NCBI GenBank assembly: GCA_000469685.2
Contig: LS997567.1
Location: forward strand, 11,656,252 to 11,720,251
DNA: 64,000 nucleotides
Origin: Haemonchus contortus
Lineage: Eukaryota; Nematoda; Chromadorea; Rhabditida; Trichostrongylidae
Reading direction: 5' to 3'
Position numbers and translations under genes: made by a program
The notes under the pieces: model-generated
What the model saw: the letters and a program-made list of their open reading frames with translations, nothing else
Told to the model about the DNA's origin: nothing
Databases searched by the model: none
Shown here: positions 21,807 through 33,088 of the stretch, in pieces
How positions within the stretch are numbered: the stretch's first letter is position 1
Layout: every line of letters begins with the position of its first letter

Positions 21807-22479
21807 TTATTTAAGCTCCAGAGCAGAAAAAGGGATCACCAATAGTGTAACTTAATATTTACTCCTGTCCTTGATTTGGACGACACATCTTCACCCATTC
21901 CTTTTTCCACTAACCCCGAACCACTGATGAACATTAGAGGAAGGTAAAGACGGGGGTTCGTCTGGTGAAGCGGCGAAATGAGTCATCTCTAGTCTGTCTC
22001 ATTTTTTGTCCTTTTGATTGGTCTGCTTTTTTGTTTTTACATGCTCCACTGAATTAACTTTGTTACATTTTAGTTGTTGTATATTCCAAAATCCCTGGTC
22101 AAAGTTTTCTACTGCTTGAAGGAAATTTGCGTTGGGACCTTCATCATTATTCTCGTTATTATTTATATATATAATATATGATATATATATATATATATTT
22201 GCGTGTAAGTAGTACTTCTGGAGCACATCTGCATGTCCGGCCGAGAATATGTTGCATCATCAGCAGAGTGGCCATAACCACGTGATGACGACCTTGCGCC
22301 GGCTCTGGCAAGGCAGTATTGAGATCCCAGGGAGCAAGTTTGCTAAAACAGCGTTGGAACAGCCTCCGCACCTCACCGGGCCCGCCGTCCTCGGCGTTGG
22401 ACAGTATAGCAGCCGGTGGGAGGCAAAGAAGTTTTGGTTGCACAGCACGCATTGGATTTCGGACCATGACAGCACTCCC
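21807..22479. other. No gene; short TA repeat
   Basis: AT-rich spacer with a TA-rich simple repeat at ~22157-22199. Overlapping short frames near 22.2-22.5 kb probably belong to the leader of the next retrotransposon. Confidence 0.5.
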
Positions 22480-24365
22480 TCCACACGACATGGAGACTAT
22501 TTCCTACTCTATACCTACAACGCGAGAACAGTTTCTTTTAATGCCGCTCTTCGTGAGCTCTTCTAGACGACCAGTCGCATTAATTATGATGCGATTGCGG
22601 TACGAGGAAACATGAGCAAGAAAACTATGTACGACGAATGAAAGATGGAGCTTTCATCATTCGTTCCACGAGAAACGTCAGCCTTGCCTTTGTCGTGCAC
22701 TCGTCCGTCGTCCATCTCGTCGACTCTCACACGATCCTATCTGCTCGCTTAGCCATCCTGCGCGACAGTGCACCTGATTACCATCACTATCTTCAACTGT
22801 TACTCTTCACACTCTTCAGCTGGTGAAGTAGAGTTCGATAGTCAGAGGGGATCATCCTCAGCGAGTCCTACAAGTTCGTTGTCGGAAATTCCAACGCCGG
22901 CCTTGGCGAAGCATCCGAGGAGGAGCACAGGAATGGAAGGTGCAGAATGAGGGAGAAATGGGAAAGGTAGCACGGCTCTACCCTTCCATGGCACCATTTT
23001 TTCCAGAAGAAGGAACAACTCCACTGGACATGAAAGTCTTCAAATGGCACTACCCATACTGAACTGAACTAACTGAACTGAACTACATATCAACGAAATC
23101 ATAGATTCCTTCGCGCCAAGATCAGATTCAGCCACAAACTGGAGAAGATCTCTCAGTATGAGAGCACGGGGCAAGTTGTATACGACGGAGACGTTTTGAA
23201 CGACGCTTCGTACTGATATGACTGGCGGGTCATCAATGACCCAACCGAAGACTACGACTCGAATTTCAGATGCGACAAAGGATCTTCTCAGGACAAGTAG
23301 ACTCTAGGAGTTTGACCCGAACGTCCCACATCTGGGAAGGCTGCAAGCAAATACCAGCTGCAGACGACCACTTCGGTGAGACCTTGAGCTATACAGCGAG
23401 AGGAGATTACTTTAGGCAGCCCTGAACAGAAGTAGCCTGAGAAAATGCCATACAGGACCACAGTATTCCACTTTTGTGTTCGAAGGAGGAGGAAACGCTA
23501 ACAAGATCGGGATTAGAGCTGGAGAAAGCTGGAGTTGCACGGATTTTTAACACCAACCTTTACCGATCCACGACACACGTGCAAAAGCCAGAAAATCAAA
23601 CTGGTGGAACAGCAACTCGGGTTTCTTCGGAGGTGAGAGTTGCCATTGCGCGCATGAAAAGGGGCGCTACTCCAGGCTCCGAAAAATCTCAGCTGACCTA
23701 CTCTGTGCAAGTGGCTACGAACTTCATGCGCTTCTCGCAACACACATGGAATCCTACCTCTAGAAGAAGAAGATGGACCAGTGGAAAACCAGTGGAAAAA
23801 CTCGCGGATGGTCATTCCTCACGAGGAGGGAGACCGGAATGATCTCTGCAACTTCCGCCCAATTGCTGAGTGTCCTTTACAAGCTATTCACAAACAACCT
23901 GCTGAACTGTCTGTATTTCGGAAGGGATTCAGCTGCTTCAGATGTCATGCAAGCAATCGCAATTCCAAATGCCCCTTGCCCTAACCTTTTTATTTGTGAA
24001 AAAGTTCTTAACAGCGCCGAAACGAATGCGGTCCTGTCAGCATTGGTCGATCGAGGAGTTAGGCCTTTCTGATATCAGGACGCTGGCTGACCGTAGCACT
24101 CGCTGCAGTGCGACAGTGCAGCGATTCGAACGACCTTTCACCCTTCCCTATTGGGAAAGGTAAGAGACAAGGGGACACTATTTCGCTCAAACTGTTCACA
24201 GCGGCGCTGCAGTGAGTCATGAAGTCAGTAGACTGGGATGAGAGGGTCATGTGGGTGGATGGATGATTCTTCTTGATGATGGATGACCTCCGTTCTGCGG
24301 ACGATTTTGTTCTCTTTCCAAATAGAATCGCGGAAGCTGATGCTATGCCTGCAAAACTCAGCTAA
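22480..24365 (+). pseudogene. Second RTE lineage, heavily degraded endonuclease-reverse transcriptase
   Basis: Pieces of an RTE polyprotein appear in order in three frames: TYNARTVS (start of endonuclease), VVHSSVVHLVDSHTILSARL, KFVVGNSNAGLG (for GDFNAKLG), and SEVRVAIARMKRGATPGS at the start of the reverse transcriptase. Then come LQAIHKQP (for LYKLFTK), TNAVLSALVDRGV, GQGDTISLKLFTAALQ and RSADDFVLF (for RFADDIVLF). It differs in sequence from the RTE at 24.9 kb, so two lineages are present. Stops and frameshifts occur every 100-200 bp, and the C-terminal third is lost. This is the oldest-looking retrotransposon in the window. Confidence 0.8.
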
Positions 24366-24599
24366 AACGGTAGAAAGAAGGGTGGAAGGGATTTGGACCT
24401 CTCGAAGAAGTCACCAACCGCCTGGCTGATTTGAAACTTCGCACTGATCTGTTCGATTCCACAGTTCTCCTTGTTCCCAGTAACGCGCGGAGACGTGAGT
24501 GACCAGTGCATCCACATCAAGTACCTTGAGTGTAAGTCACAGGCAGTTAAGCGATGTCTCTGAGGTTCAAGAAGCTCACTCTTCCTACGGATCTCCTTC
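24366..24599. other. Junction between two RTE copies
   Basis: No reliable match to either lineage. May contain 3' remnants of the first or leader of the second. Confidence 0.35.
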
Positions 24600-27500
24600 A
24601 CTAAGGGTTCTCTCTCACTGAAGGATCCCCAGCCGGTTAGTGACGAGGCTACGTAGGGCGTCCCCAGGTGGCGGATAGGGGAATTAATCGCCGACCAAAA
24701 GTCACCGGTACTTGCCCAGAGACGCAGGTGGATTCAGGGGATGGACTCCTTGATTCTGCTGTGCTGGGTCGATGGCCTGGCAAGCTGCACGTTGGGTATC
24801 TTCACGCCGAAAGCAGTAATAGAAATGGGCCTCATTCCTCTGAACCTGAGGGAGCCCCCAATATGGCAGCGTTGGGTAGGACCGCTCGGGAGAGGCTGCC
24901 AAAATCTCAGGGCCAAAACAGGCTGCCCAAAAGGAGAAGGACTAAGATGGCGATCTGTACTTCCAACGCACAGACGCTTGCATCGGAAGCGTGTATAGAA
25001 GACCTGATGCTGCAAGCTAGGAAGATCAAGTACGACGTCATCGGACTGACCGAGACGAGAAGGCATCGCCCGCTGCACGCTGTATTTGAGACTGGAGAAG
25101 AACTGTTCCTTAGAACATGCGACAATAGAGGCGTCGGCGGCGTAGGTGTCCTCGTCAGTACGCGCTTGGCCATGAACATCGATTCGTACATAAATTTAAC
25201 AACCCGAATCGGACGTTTGCGATTAAGAAGATGCGGCTCAATCCCAGCTCTAACCATCTTCGTTGCTTGCGCACCAACATCGAGCTACGAAGAAGAGTAG
25301 TTGGAAGCGTTTTATATGGATCTGGAAAGGCTCTACAGAGAAGACCACACTTTCTTCAAGGTCATCGTCGGTGATTTCAATGCCAAGATTGGCCCCGGAA
25401 AAACGGCTTAAGAGGTTCACATAGGGACTCATGGAGTGGAATGGAATGAGCAGGGTGAAAGGCTGTCCGAGTTTATCATGACGACCCACACCATCCATGG
25501 CAACTCGCAGTTCCAGAAGCCCTCTCATTTAAGCTGGACATGGGAGTCACCCGGTGAACAGTTCCATAATGAAATAGACCACATCATCTTCAATCAGAGA
25601 TTTCGCCTGACCGACGTCGCTGTTGTCCCGAAGTTCTACACGGGATCGGACCATCGTCTCCTCCTCGCTAGATTCTGCTTCTCAGTGCGAGGGGAGAGAG
25701 CCATGAAGTTTTGGAAACGAAGCCCCAAGACCTCCATCAACTGGGACCACTTCGCTTCCCTTGCGAGTAAATAGGAGGATTCCGTTATCGACGACATCGA
25801 CGAAGAATAGAACCGGCTCGTCGAGCATCTTCACGATAGTGCTACGAAAGCAGAGAGTTTACAAGTAGCCAAGAGACGACTCTCTTCGAAGACTCTCGAG
25901 CTGATACGCCAGCGTGGAATCGCGCGAGCTACAGGCAATTATCAACAAACGTCCGAACTTGCGAAGCTATGCAGAGAAGCGATAAAGGAAGATCTGAAAG
26001 AGAGAAGAGCAGCAGTCATGGACGAAGCCGCGAGGCCGGAAAGAGCCCGACGGAGCTTCGCCAATTACAAGACCGAGATGGCCTCCCCTCGCCGTCCTGA
26101 CGGAACCGTTACTGCATCCCGGAGGGCAATGGAGAAGGTCATCTACGACTTCTACTCGGATCTCGACAGCCACGTCTACTTGCCTACTCACCATCTTAGG
26201 CAAGACGAATAAATCGCTCCTTCGATTCTCCCTTCCGAAATACGACATGCCATCACGTCGATGAAGAACTGTACAGCGCCCGGTCCCGATAAGATCAAAC
26301 CAGAACATCTCAAGAGTATACCACCAGTCATCATCAAAACTCTGGCTAGACTCTTCCCACGGTACCTGTCGGAATGCAAAGTGCCCACGTCGTGGAAAAC
26401 TAGCAAGACTGTGTTGCTGTACAAGAAGGGAGATCCAGACGATATTGGCAATTATCGCCCAATCTGCCTGCTGTCCGTAATCTACAAACTTTTCACTCGT
26501 GTCATCCTAAACAGGATTGGCAGAATATTAGATGAAGGACAGCCATGCGAGCAAGCAGGGTTCCGGAGAGGGTTCATTACAATCGATCATATCCACACCC
26601 TAACAAGGCTCATTGGAGTATCGCGAGAGTACAAAATGCCGCTATGTCTTACGTTTATCGACTTGAAGAAAGCCTTTGACACCGTTGAGACAGAAGCGGT
26701 AATTGAAGCCCTGGGCGACCAGGGTGTTCCTACGCAATATATAAGGATGCTTCGTGAGCTCTACGACAGCTTCACGACCAGGATTTCACCATTCTATAAG
26801 GAAGTCATTGTCAACGTGAAGAGAGGGGTTCGGCAAGGCGATACTATTTCGCCCAAACTTTTCAGTGCCGCCCTCGAGAATATCATGCGTCATTTGGAAT
26901 GGGAAGACTTGGGAGTGAAGGTCGACGGCCGCTTCCTACATCACCTCCGCTTTGCAGACGACATCGTGCTTATAACACCGAACATCGAGCAGGCGGAACG
27001 AATGCTGGCCGAGTTTGACAATGCTTGTGGAATGATCGGCGTGAGGCTGAACCTAACGAAGACGATGTTCATGAGAAACGGATTGGTACCTGATGCTCCT
27101 TTCACGTTAAACGGAACGAATATCTCCGAATGCTCTAGCTATGTGTATTTAGGTCGGGAAGTCAACATGATGAACGACCTAGTTCCAGAGCTGTGCAGAA
27201 GGAAACGCGCCGCGTGGGGAGCATTTAAGAATATCGAGAGAGTAGTGAAGAAGACAAAGAACATCCGGCTCCGCGCTCACCTTTTCGACACTGCTGTCCT
27301 TACTGCTTTGACGTACGCCTCGGAGACCTGGACTCTACGAAAGCAGGACGAGAAAGCTGTCAGCGTTAATCAACGCGCTTTGGAAAGGACGATGCTCGGA
27401 ATTCCCCTATACACGCAAGTGCAGAAGGGAATCCGGAGTTCCGAGCTCCGTCACCGAACGAAGATCAGGGATGCCGTTGATTACGCCAAGAAATCGAAGA

Positions 27501-27800
27501 TCAGGTGGGCCGGACACGTTATGCGATATAGTGATGACCGTTGGACCAGAGCGGTTACTGACTGATCCCTCGGGACATCAAACGAACTCCAGGAAGGCCG
27601 CCAACGAGATGGTTAGACTTCTTCACGAAAGCTCTGAACGAAAGGAATGTTGAACCTCGTGTCCCTGAAGCGAGAACGATTCACTGGACCACTCTGGCTC
27701 GTGACAGGGACGAATGGAGACGTTACTGGCGCCCGCTCGAGGAAAGTCGATGATCAACGGGACGACAGGTGAGGTGTGATACAGGTGATCGTCATCTTCG
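24600..27800 (+). mobile_element. Near full-length RTE retrotransposon copy
   Basis: A leader of ~345 bp, one long frame with endonuclease and reverse transcriptase, and a short 3' end with GTGATACAGGTGAT near 27.78 kb. The leader and endonuclease match the 2 kb fragment; the 3' part matches the insertion at 14.6-15.9 kb. No clear target duplication was found. Confidence 0.8.
24945..27565 (+). pseudogene. RTE endonuclease-reverse transcriptase, single frame with five stops
   Basis: One frame runs through: MAICTSNAQTL, LTETRR, GVGVLVSTRL, GDFNAKIG and TGSDHRLL of the EEP endonuclease (catalytic Glu, Asp, Asn, Asp-His). The reverse transcriptase follows with CTAPGPDKI, YRPICLLSVIYKLFTR, EQAGFRRG, LTFIDLKKAFDTVE, GVRQGDTISPKLFSAALENI, FADDIVL and VYLGREV, then the thumb region and WAGHVMRYSDDRW. 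In-frame stops are TAG 25298-25300, TAA 25409-25411, TAG 25772-25774, TAG 25808-25810 and TAA 26210-26212. A frameshift near 27560 moves the C-terminal end ([12 protein letters not shown] region) into the other frame. The 435-codon stretch after 26212 is intact. Confidence 0.92.
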
Positions 27801-27854
27801 TCGCATTCTGAATCGACCTTCCGAAAGACCATAGCGGATGCGCCACAACTCTGA

Positions 27855-29172
27855 AGGCACAGTCCACGATGAAAATGGTTTATTGAGTTCTTCCCCTAGG
27901 AACACCCAGTGGCCTCCAAGAGTAACAGGAAAGACGCTGTCGAGTCCCAAAACTCAACAGATAGGGCACAGTGTGAGCCCCTCTACCGGATCGCCCGGAC
28001 TTCCCCTCCCCCCCCCTCTCGATCGATGTCTCTCATGCGAGTGTCGCGGCGATACAGATTGCAATATTCTGGGACCCACACACAATCAGGTGAGCAATCG
28101 CCGAGTAATGAGGGGATGTTTTTCTACTATACCTCTATTCTCTGATATTCTTTTTGCTGCTGCAATCCCTTCTTTAAAGGCACCGTTAACGATAAATTCG
28201 GGTAATCCAGATTATGATGAAAAATGGAAGACAAGATCGAAACTAGTGCGACTGAGGTGAAGAAACTGCGTGCATCGGTGGTTTCCAAAGTGAAAAAAGG
28301 CTTCGAAAAACTAATAAAAAGATTGCTGGACGAGAGAGAAACCAGAAAAATGAAGAAGAGTGGGGCGTCCGGACGAGCTAAAGAGTGTGTTTCACCGCGC
28401 GCGTGTGGGTCCTGGTGCGAATAACAGACAATGGTAAGCAAAAATTCATTCACTTATAAGCATAAATAAACGAAACAACTCTAGTAACAGCAAAAGTAGC
28501 TCACCCTTTCCAGCCTCTAGGAGTAGGAAATAAATAAAGGAACGCGGCAGCAAAAAGAATGACAGAGGAAAAAAGAATGGGAGAAAATATCGCCTCATCA
28601 CTCGGCGATTAGCTGATTGTGCGTGGGTCTTAGAACGAATAATAGCAATCTGTTTTGTCTCGACACTCGTCTAACGTGACACCGATCGAGGGGCGGGAAC
28701 GCGAACTACGGCAACAACGGGGCTGCCATTATGCCCTGGACGTCGAGATTGGGGGAGTGAGAGGGTTCCTTCTACAACCCATGAGGGCCGCTGAGTATTA
28801 ATAAGGTAAGAACTCAATAACTTTTTTATCGTGAACGGTGCCTTTAATTTTCTACCACAAGAGGATAAAAGAGTGTGCTATTTTCTGCTGCTACTTATGC
28901 TTATAAGTGAATGAATTTTTCCTACCGTAGTCAGCTACTCGCACCAGGACCCACACGTATGCAATGATACACATTGTATAACTCGTCCGAACGCCTCATT
29001 CTTCATTTTTCTGACCTCATACTCGTTCAATCCCCCTTTTAACGGTTTTTTCGACCCTTTTCCACTTTGGAAACACCGAACCACGCAGTTTCCTCGCCTT
29101 CATTGCACTATTTTGCAATCCTCCATTTTTCGTCGTAGTCTGGATTACCCGAAATTATCGTAAACAGTGCCT
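27855..29172 (-). mobile_element. TTAA-type MITE, interrupted by another copy of its own family
   Basis: Ends AGGCACAGTCCACGAT (left) and ATCGTAAACAGTGCCT (right), flanked by CTGA and TTGA (decayed TTAA-like duplication). Without the insertion it is ~650 bp. On the minus strand it aligns along its length with the 53249-53698 copy. Confidence 0.75.
28178..28843 (+). mobile_element. TTAA-type MITE inserted in its relative
   Basis: 666 bp, inverted ends AGGCACCGTTAACGATAA and TTATCGTGAACGGTGCCT, flanked by perfect TTAA (28174-28177, 28844-28847). It lies in the opposite orientation to the host copy. A 66-codon Lys/Glu-rich frame inside is probably fortuitous. TTAA target choice suggests mobilisation by a piggyBac-like transposase. 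Confidence 0.85.
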
Positions 29173-30190
29173 TTGAGCATCGTTCGACAATCATTGGATG
29201 AGTCATCGAACTGCATGTGCGTGGCCATCGTCGTGATGCAGTGCAACGTCCTTTTTATAAAAGATCGGTGGCCTCTCAAATCAATCTGACTTAGATAACT
29301 TGGTACGTCAGTATGTTAACGTTGGGCGAAAAAAGGATGGAGCTGAGCAAACGATAAGCGTGTGTTTTCGTGCCGGAAACTGTCCCATCAAGACAGGCGA
29401 ACTTTCCGAAAGAAAATATTTTTTAGTCGTCCAACATTACCATTGACTTCTAGGTTTCTTCAAACATCCAAAAGGACTTGAGTAGGAGAATCCAAATACC
29501 TTTAAATGTGACCACTAAAAGCATACCCAAAAGAATCGTAACCAATAAGAATGCGCCACTGATTCGAAATTCAGAAGAGCTCCTAACAGCCAATCCTACG
29601 AAATTAGTATATTTGCTGTGTTCTTGGTCACGTCAAAGAAGTTTGGCTTATAGCTTTCGCCATCGATCGAACTCTGTGCATCTGTACCCATTTTCCTTAA
29701 TAACTTTAAAAAAAGCTAACAATTTTCAAATTTAAGGGAGATTTTGAAGACGGCATTATTGGTCAAAGGCTTGTACCCTTCATAGATCAGCATGATAAAA
29801 AAATAAGTCGTCATCACAAACTTTTCAAGAGATAGTTTAGTTTATGAAAATGTCTACGACTTCAGTAGCAGCTTTTAGCGAAACGGCACCACTCCATTCG
29901 AGTAGAATAGCGGACAGAAAAAGGGGCATTTACATAGCCTTGATGCGAGACGCCGTGACTCTTTCTAGCCAAATCGTTTTTGATCGTGCCGTCGTTACGC
30001 TACCTTCGACAGATAAATTTTTACGTAAGATATTATATCAGATAGGAAAGTCTAGTTCTGGCAAGCGATACTTCACACGCTCTTCAGTGATTATATTGGA
30101 ATCATTCAACAATGATCAGAAATGACTAAAATGTCCTTCAGAAGTAGTGCCCCGGAATGCAGGCGGCACAGTTGAGTTAGAGCACATCTC
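29173..30190. other. No recognisable feature
   Basis: About 1 kb of AT-rich sequence with frames of 85 and 93 codons (29478-29735, 29844-30125) that show no known motif or exon context. Confidence 0.4.
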
Positions 30191-30193
30191 TCA

Positions 30194-31657
30194 CCAGGGA
30201 AGGATCCCAACTCGAAGTGGCCATTTGAAATAAGACCTATACTGCTAGACGTGTTTTTGAGCGCTGAGTTCAAATCCGCCTTCCAAATCTGCCAAGCGAT
30301 TCTCTGAACGGAGCTATGAGGGTGGTTTTAGGTGACATTACATGAGAAAACTTGAATTACATGGGAGCAGCTCCCTCCACAACGGCGGCCTGGTGTAGTG
30401 GTAAGCGTGACGCTTCATGGGCGAGAGGCTAGGATTCGGGTTTTGTGGGGGACCGAGTTTTTGCATTATATAGAATTTTTCCTTCCAGGACTAGTAAGCA
30501 CTCTCATGGTGATTTAATCACGTTTTATGACCTTTTAATGCTTTGCTGGTACCTTCTCCTACCTACCTACCTGTTACCGAGTGGGAAATTGCGCAAAATT
30601 TGGAGGTCCGGGCGAGTGAAACGCATATGATGAGCAATGATATTGCTAGGGTGGGTGTTGATGCTAGATTAGGTGCGATGGTGCGTAGCAGACCGGACTC
30701 ACCTACACCGGCATTGTTGATAGTGAACTCGTGGACATCATTCAAAGACCAGAAAGCTATTCAGTGCGTCTCACCTCCACAAAAGCAGGTGAAGGGAATG
30801 ACACCCTGCTCGAGGCTACCACGAGGCTAATAAAGCCGATAGAAGCTGATTTCTCATTTTCTTCTAAAAAAAATGGTTAAACGCACCACCTCATATGTAA
30901 TAGCTCATGATCTCAACTTTTTCGTGTTCACACGATACCCATTCTTTGCTTACTGTCGCCTGTCTATTTTCAGTTCTGAGCGGTTAGATTTGGGAAATTT
31001 CTCTTTTATTCATGGTATGCTGCCGGCTACTTAAACACTCACCCGGGTGATTCTGCGACGCTTACACAATTCTGTTTTCCTTCTGATTTGGGGTTAGTGA
31101 GTGTACAGCAATGGGCTGTGACGAATTCTTTTTCATCCGTTTCCCCCATTGTGAAAAGTTTCTTTGTTTCAAGCACTCCGTGCTAGAGTATCCCATTTGT
31201 TCATAGAATGGCAAAAGTTACCCTACTGTGAAACTTGCTGTGAATGTAGAGTGCATGGGCATGCGACTAAAACTGAAGTATTACTTTAAGTGGATAAATA
31301 TCGGCAAAAGCCTCAAAAGGTCATGAAACGTGATAAAATCACCATGAGAGTACTTACTAGTCCTGGAAGGAAAAATTCTATATAATGCAAAAACTCGGTC
31401 CCCCACAAAACCCGAATCCTAGCCTCTCGCCCATGAAGCGTCACGCTTACCACTACACCAGGCCGCCGTTGAATAGGGAGCTGCTTCCATGTAATTTAAG
31501 TTTTCTCATGTAATATCACCTAAAACCACCCTCATAGCTCCGTTCAGAGAATCGCTTGGCAGATTTGGAAAGCGGATTTGAATTCAGCGCCCAAATACAC
31601 GTCTAGCAGTATAGGTCTTGTTTCAAATGGCCACTTCGAGTTGGGATCCTTCCCTGG
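30194..31657. mobile_element. Tc4/Tc5-like foldback element, copy 3
   Basis: 1,464 bp, the same length as copy 2 and very similar throughout. Inverted arms ~345 bp starting CCAGGGAAGG, TCA duplications at 30191-30193 and 31658-31660 in a CTCAG target. Carries the A/B boxes in both arms (30384-30457 and 31393-31469) and the same core with THAP-like remnant. The 104-codon frame of copy 2 is broken here after RLGAM. Confidence 0.9.
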
Positions 31658-32239
31658 TCAGTTGTGGTTTTTGAGCTTCAAAACTTTGAGTCGGCAATCC
31701 CTTGTGTTATGCATATCGAAGCATTTTTTTGAGAGCAGTTGCGAATCAGAGCTTATCATTCACACCAGTCGGACCGCCCGGCTAACGCCGAGCATCCCTC
31801 CTTCTTGTTATAGGATTGTAATAATTGCCAAATCGACCCCTTCGCATTTGGAACAATTGTTATTTTTCGGACCGCGAATTCGACTGTGGGCTCATAGGGC
31901 ATGCAAATGGTGTTCAAAATGAACCGATGGTTTTGCTTACGATTGAAAGTCTCGATCTATTGCTGTTCATCTTAAGAATGACGACCCATTGAAGGTTCAT
32001 TTGGTAGGCAGCTAAAGCCTTGAATGGTACTCACAAATGTTGTTGAGCCATAACAACACCACTCAAATGTCTCTACCGATGAAGCTTCTTTTCTCTACGG
32101 ATATACCATTGAATGAGAATCCAATCAACGGTTGCATAGGTTCTGCCAAGAATGATATCAAAGCGAAGTGAAACAAAGATTCTTCATTGAGCCGCAAACT
32201 TTGCTGGGTAGCGTTCGTAAACTATTAGCTAGAAATGGA

Positions 32240-32945
32240 CCGATTTTCATCCCCCCTCCCAGAAAATAGTACTCTTAGGCGGCCCCCATCACTGCACCCT
32301 ATCACACCTGTGGGCGGGTCCGGTTCTGCCTCTCACTATAAGTGTACTGTCATCTGTACTCATACCAATTTTGAAGGCATTAAGGTGAAATCGGCAATTT
32401 CCGCGCAAATCCGCCTTCTGTAGGTGCTGTTGATCCTCCCACCCACCCTTAAGTGTTCCCATCCTGCCCCGAGTACCCCTACCAAGTTCGAAGGCCCTAA
32501 GGTCAGATTGACAGTTTTTGCGCTAACCCCGCTCCCTGTGGGTGGAGTCGGCCCTCCCATGAGTAGTGTCCATGTGCGACTGTCGATGAATGTTCTCATG
32601 CCGCCGCCTGTACTCCTTCCAACCTTGAACTTTCTCGGTCGACGGGGACAGAACTATGAACTTCTGCTCAGACTCCGCCCATTGTGGGCGGAGCCTAGTT
32701 TGGCTACCCACTATGAGTATTCTCACGCCGCCGGCTGTACTCATTCCAACTTTAAACTTTCTAGGTCCACGGGGACAGGAGTTATGATTTTCCGCCCAAA
32801 CATCTATTTCGCAAAAACCACCATTTCGCTCCCTGTGAGCAGGGTCCGATCCTGCCTTACAGATAGTGTTTCCATCCTGTCTCCAGTACCCCTACCAAGT
32901 TTGAACACTCTAGTTCCACGGGGACAGGAGTTATGAATTTTCGGT
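32240..32945 (-). repeat. Helitron ~125 bp minisatellite, five to six units
   Basis: Units recognisable by CCGCCxxCTGTACTC, CCAAGTTCGAAGG and GGTCxACGGGGACAG landmarks. The two units nearest the Helitron 3' end are the most diverged. Confidence 0.85.
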
Positions 32946-33088
32946 CGGGCACATGGGCACACGGGCACACGGGCACGGGCACGAGCACGGCACGGCCCAC
33001 ACACACACACATACACACGTAGACATACACATACACATACATACACACATACACACACATACAAACACACATACAAACACACACACAA
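32946..33088. repeat. GGGCAC variant repeat and CA tract of Helitron copy 3
   Basis: A short GC-rich GGGCACAC-type repeat (32946-32997) passes into interrupted CA (to 33088). It is ~15 times shorter than the equivalent tract at 16963-18211. Confidence 0.9.

Noticed and set aside
22157..22499. Overlapping frames on both strands at 22.2-22.6 kb as host genes
   Set aside because: They lead directly into TYNARTVS of the degraded RTE and fit its leader region better.
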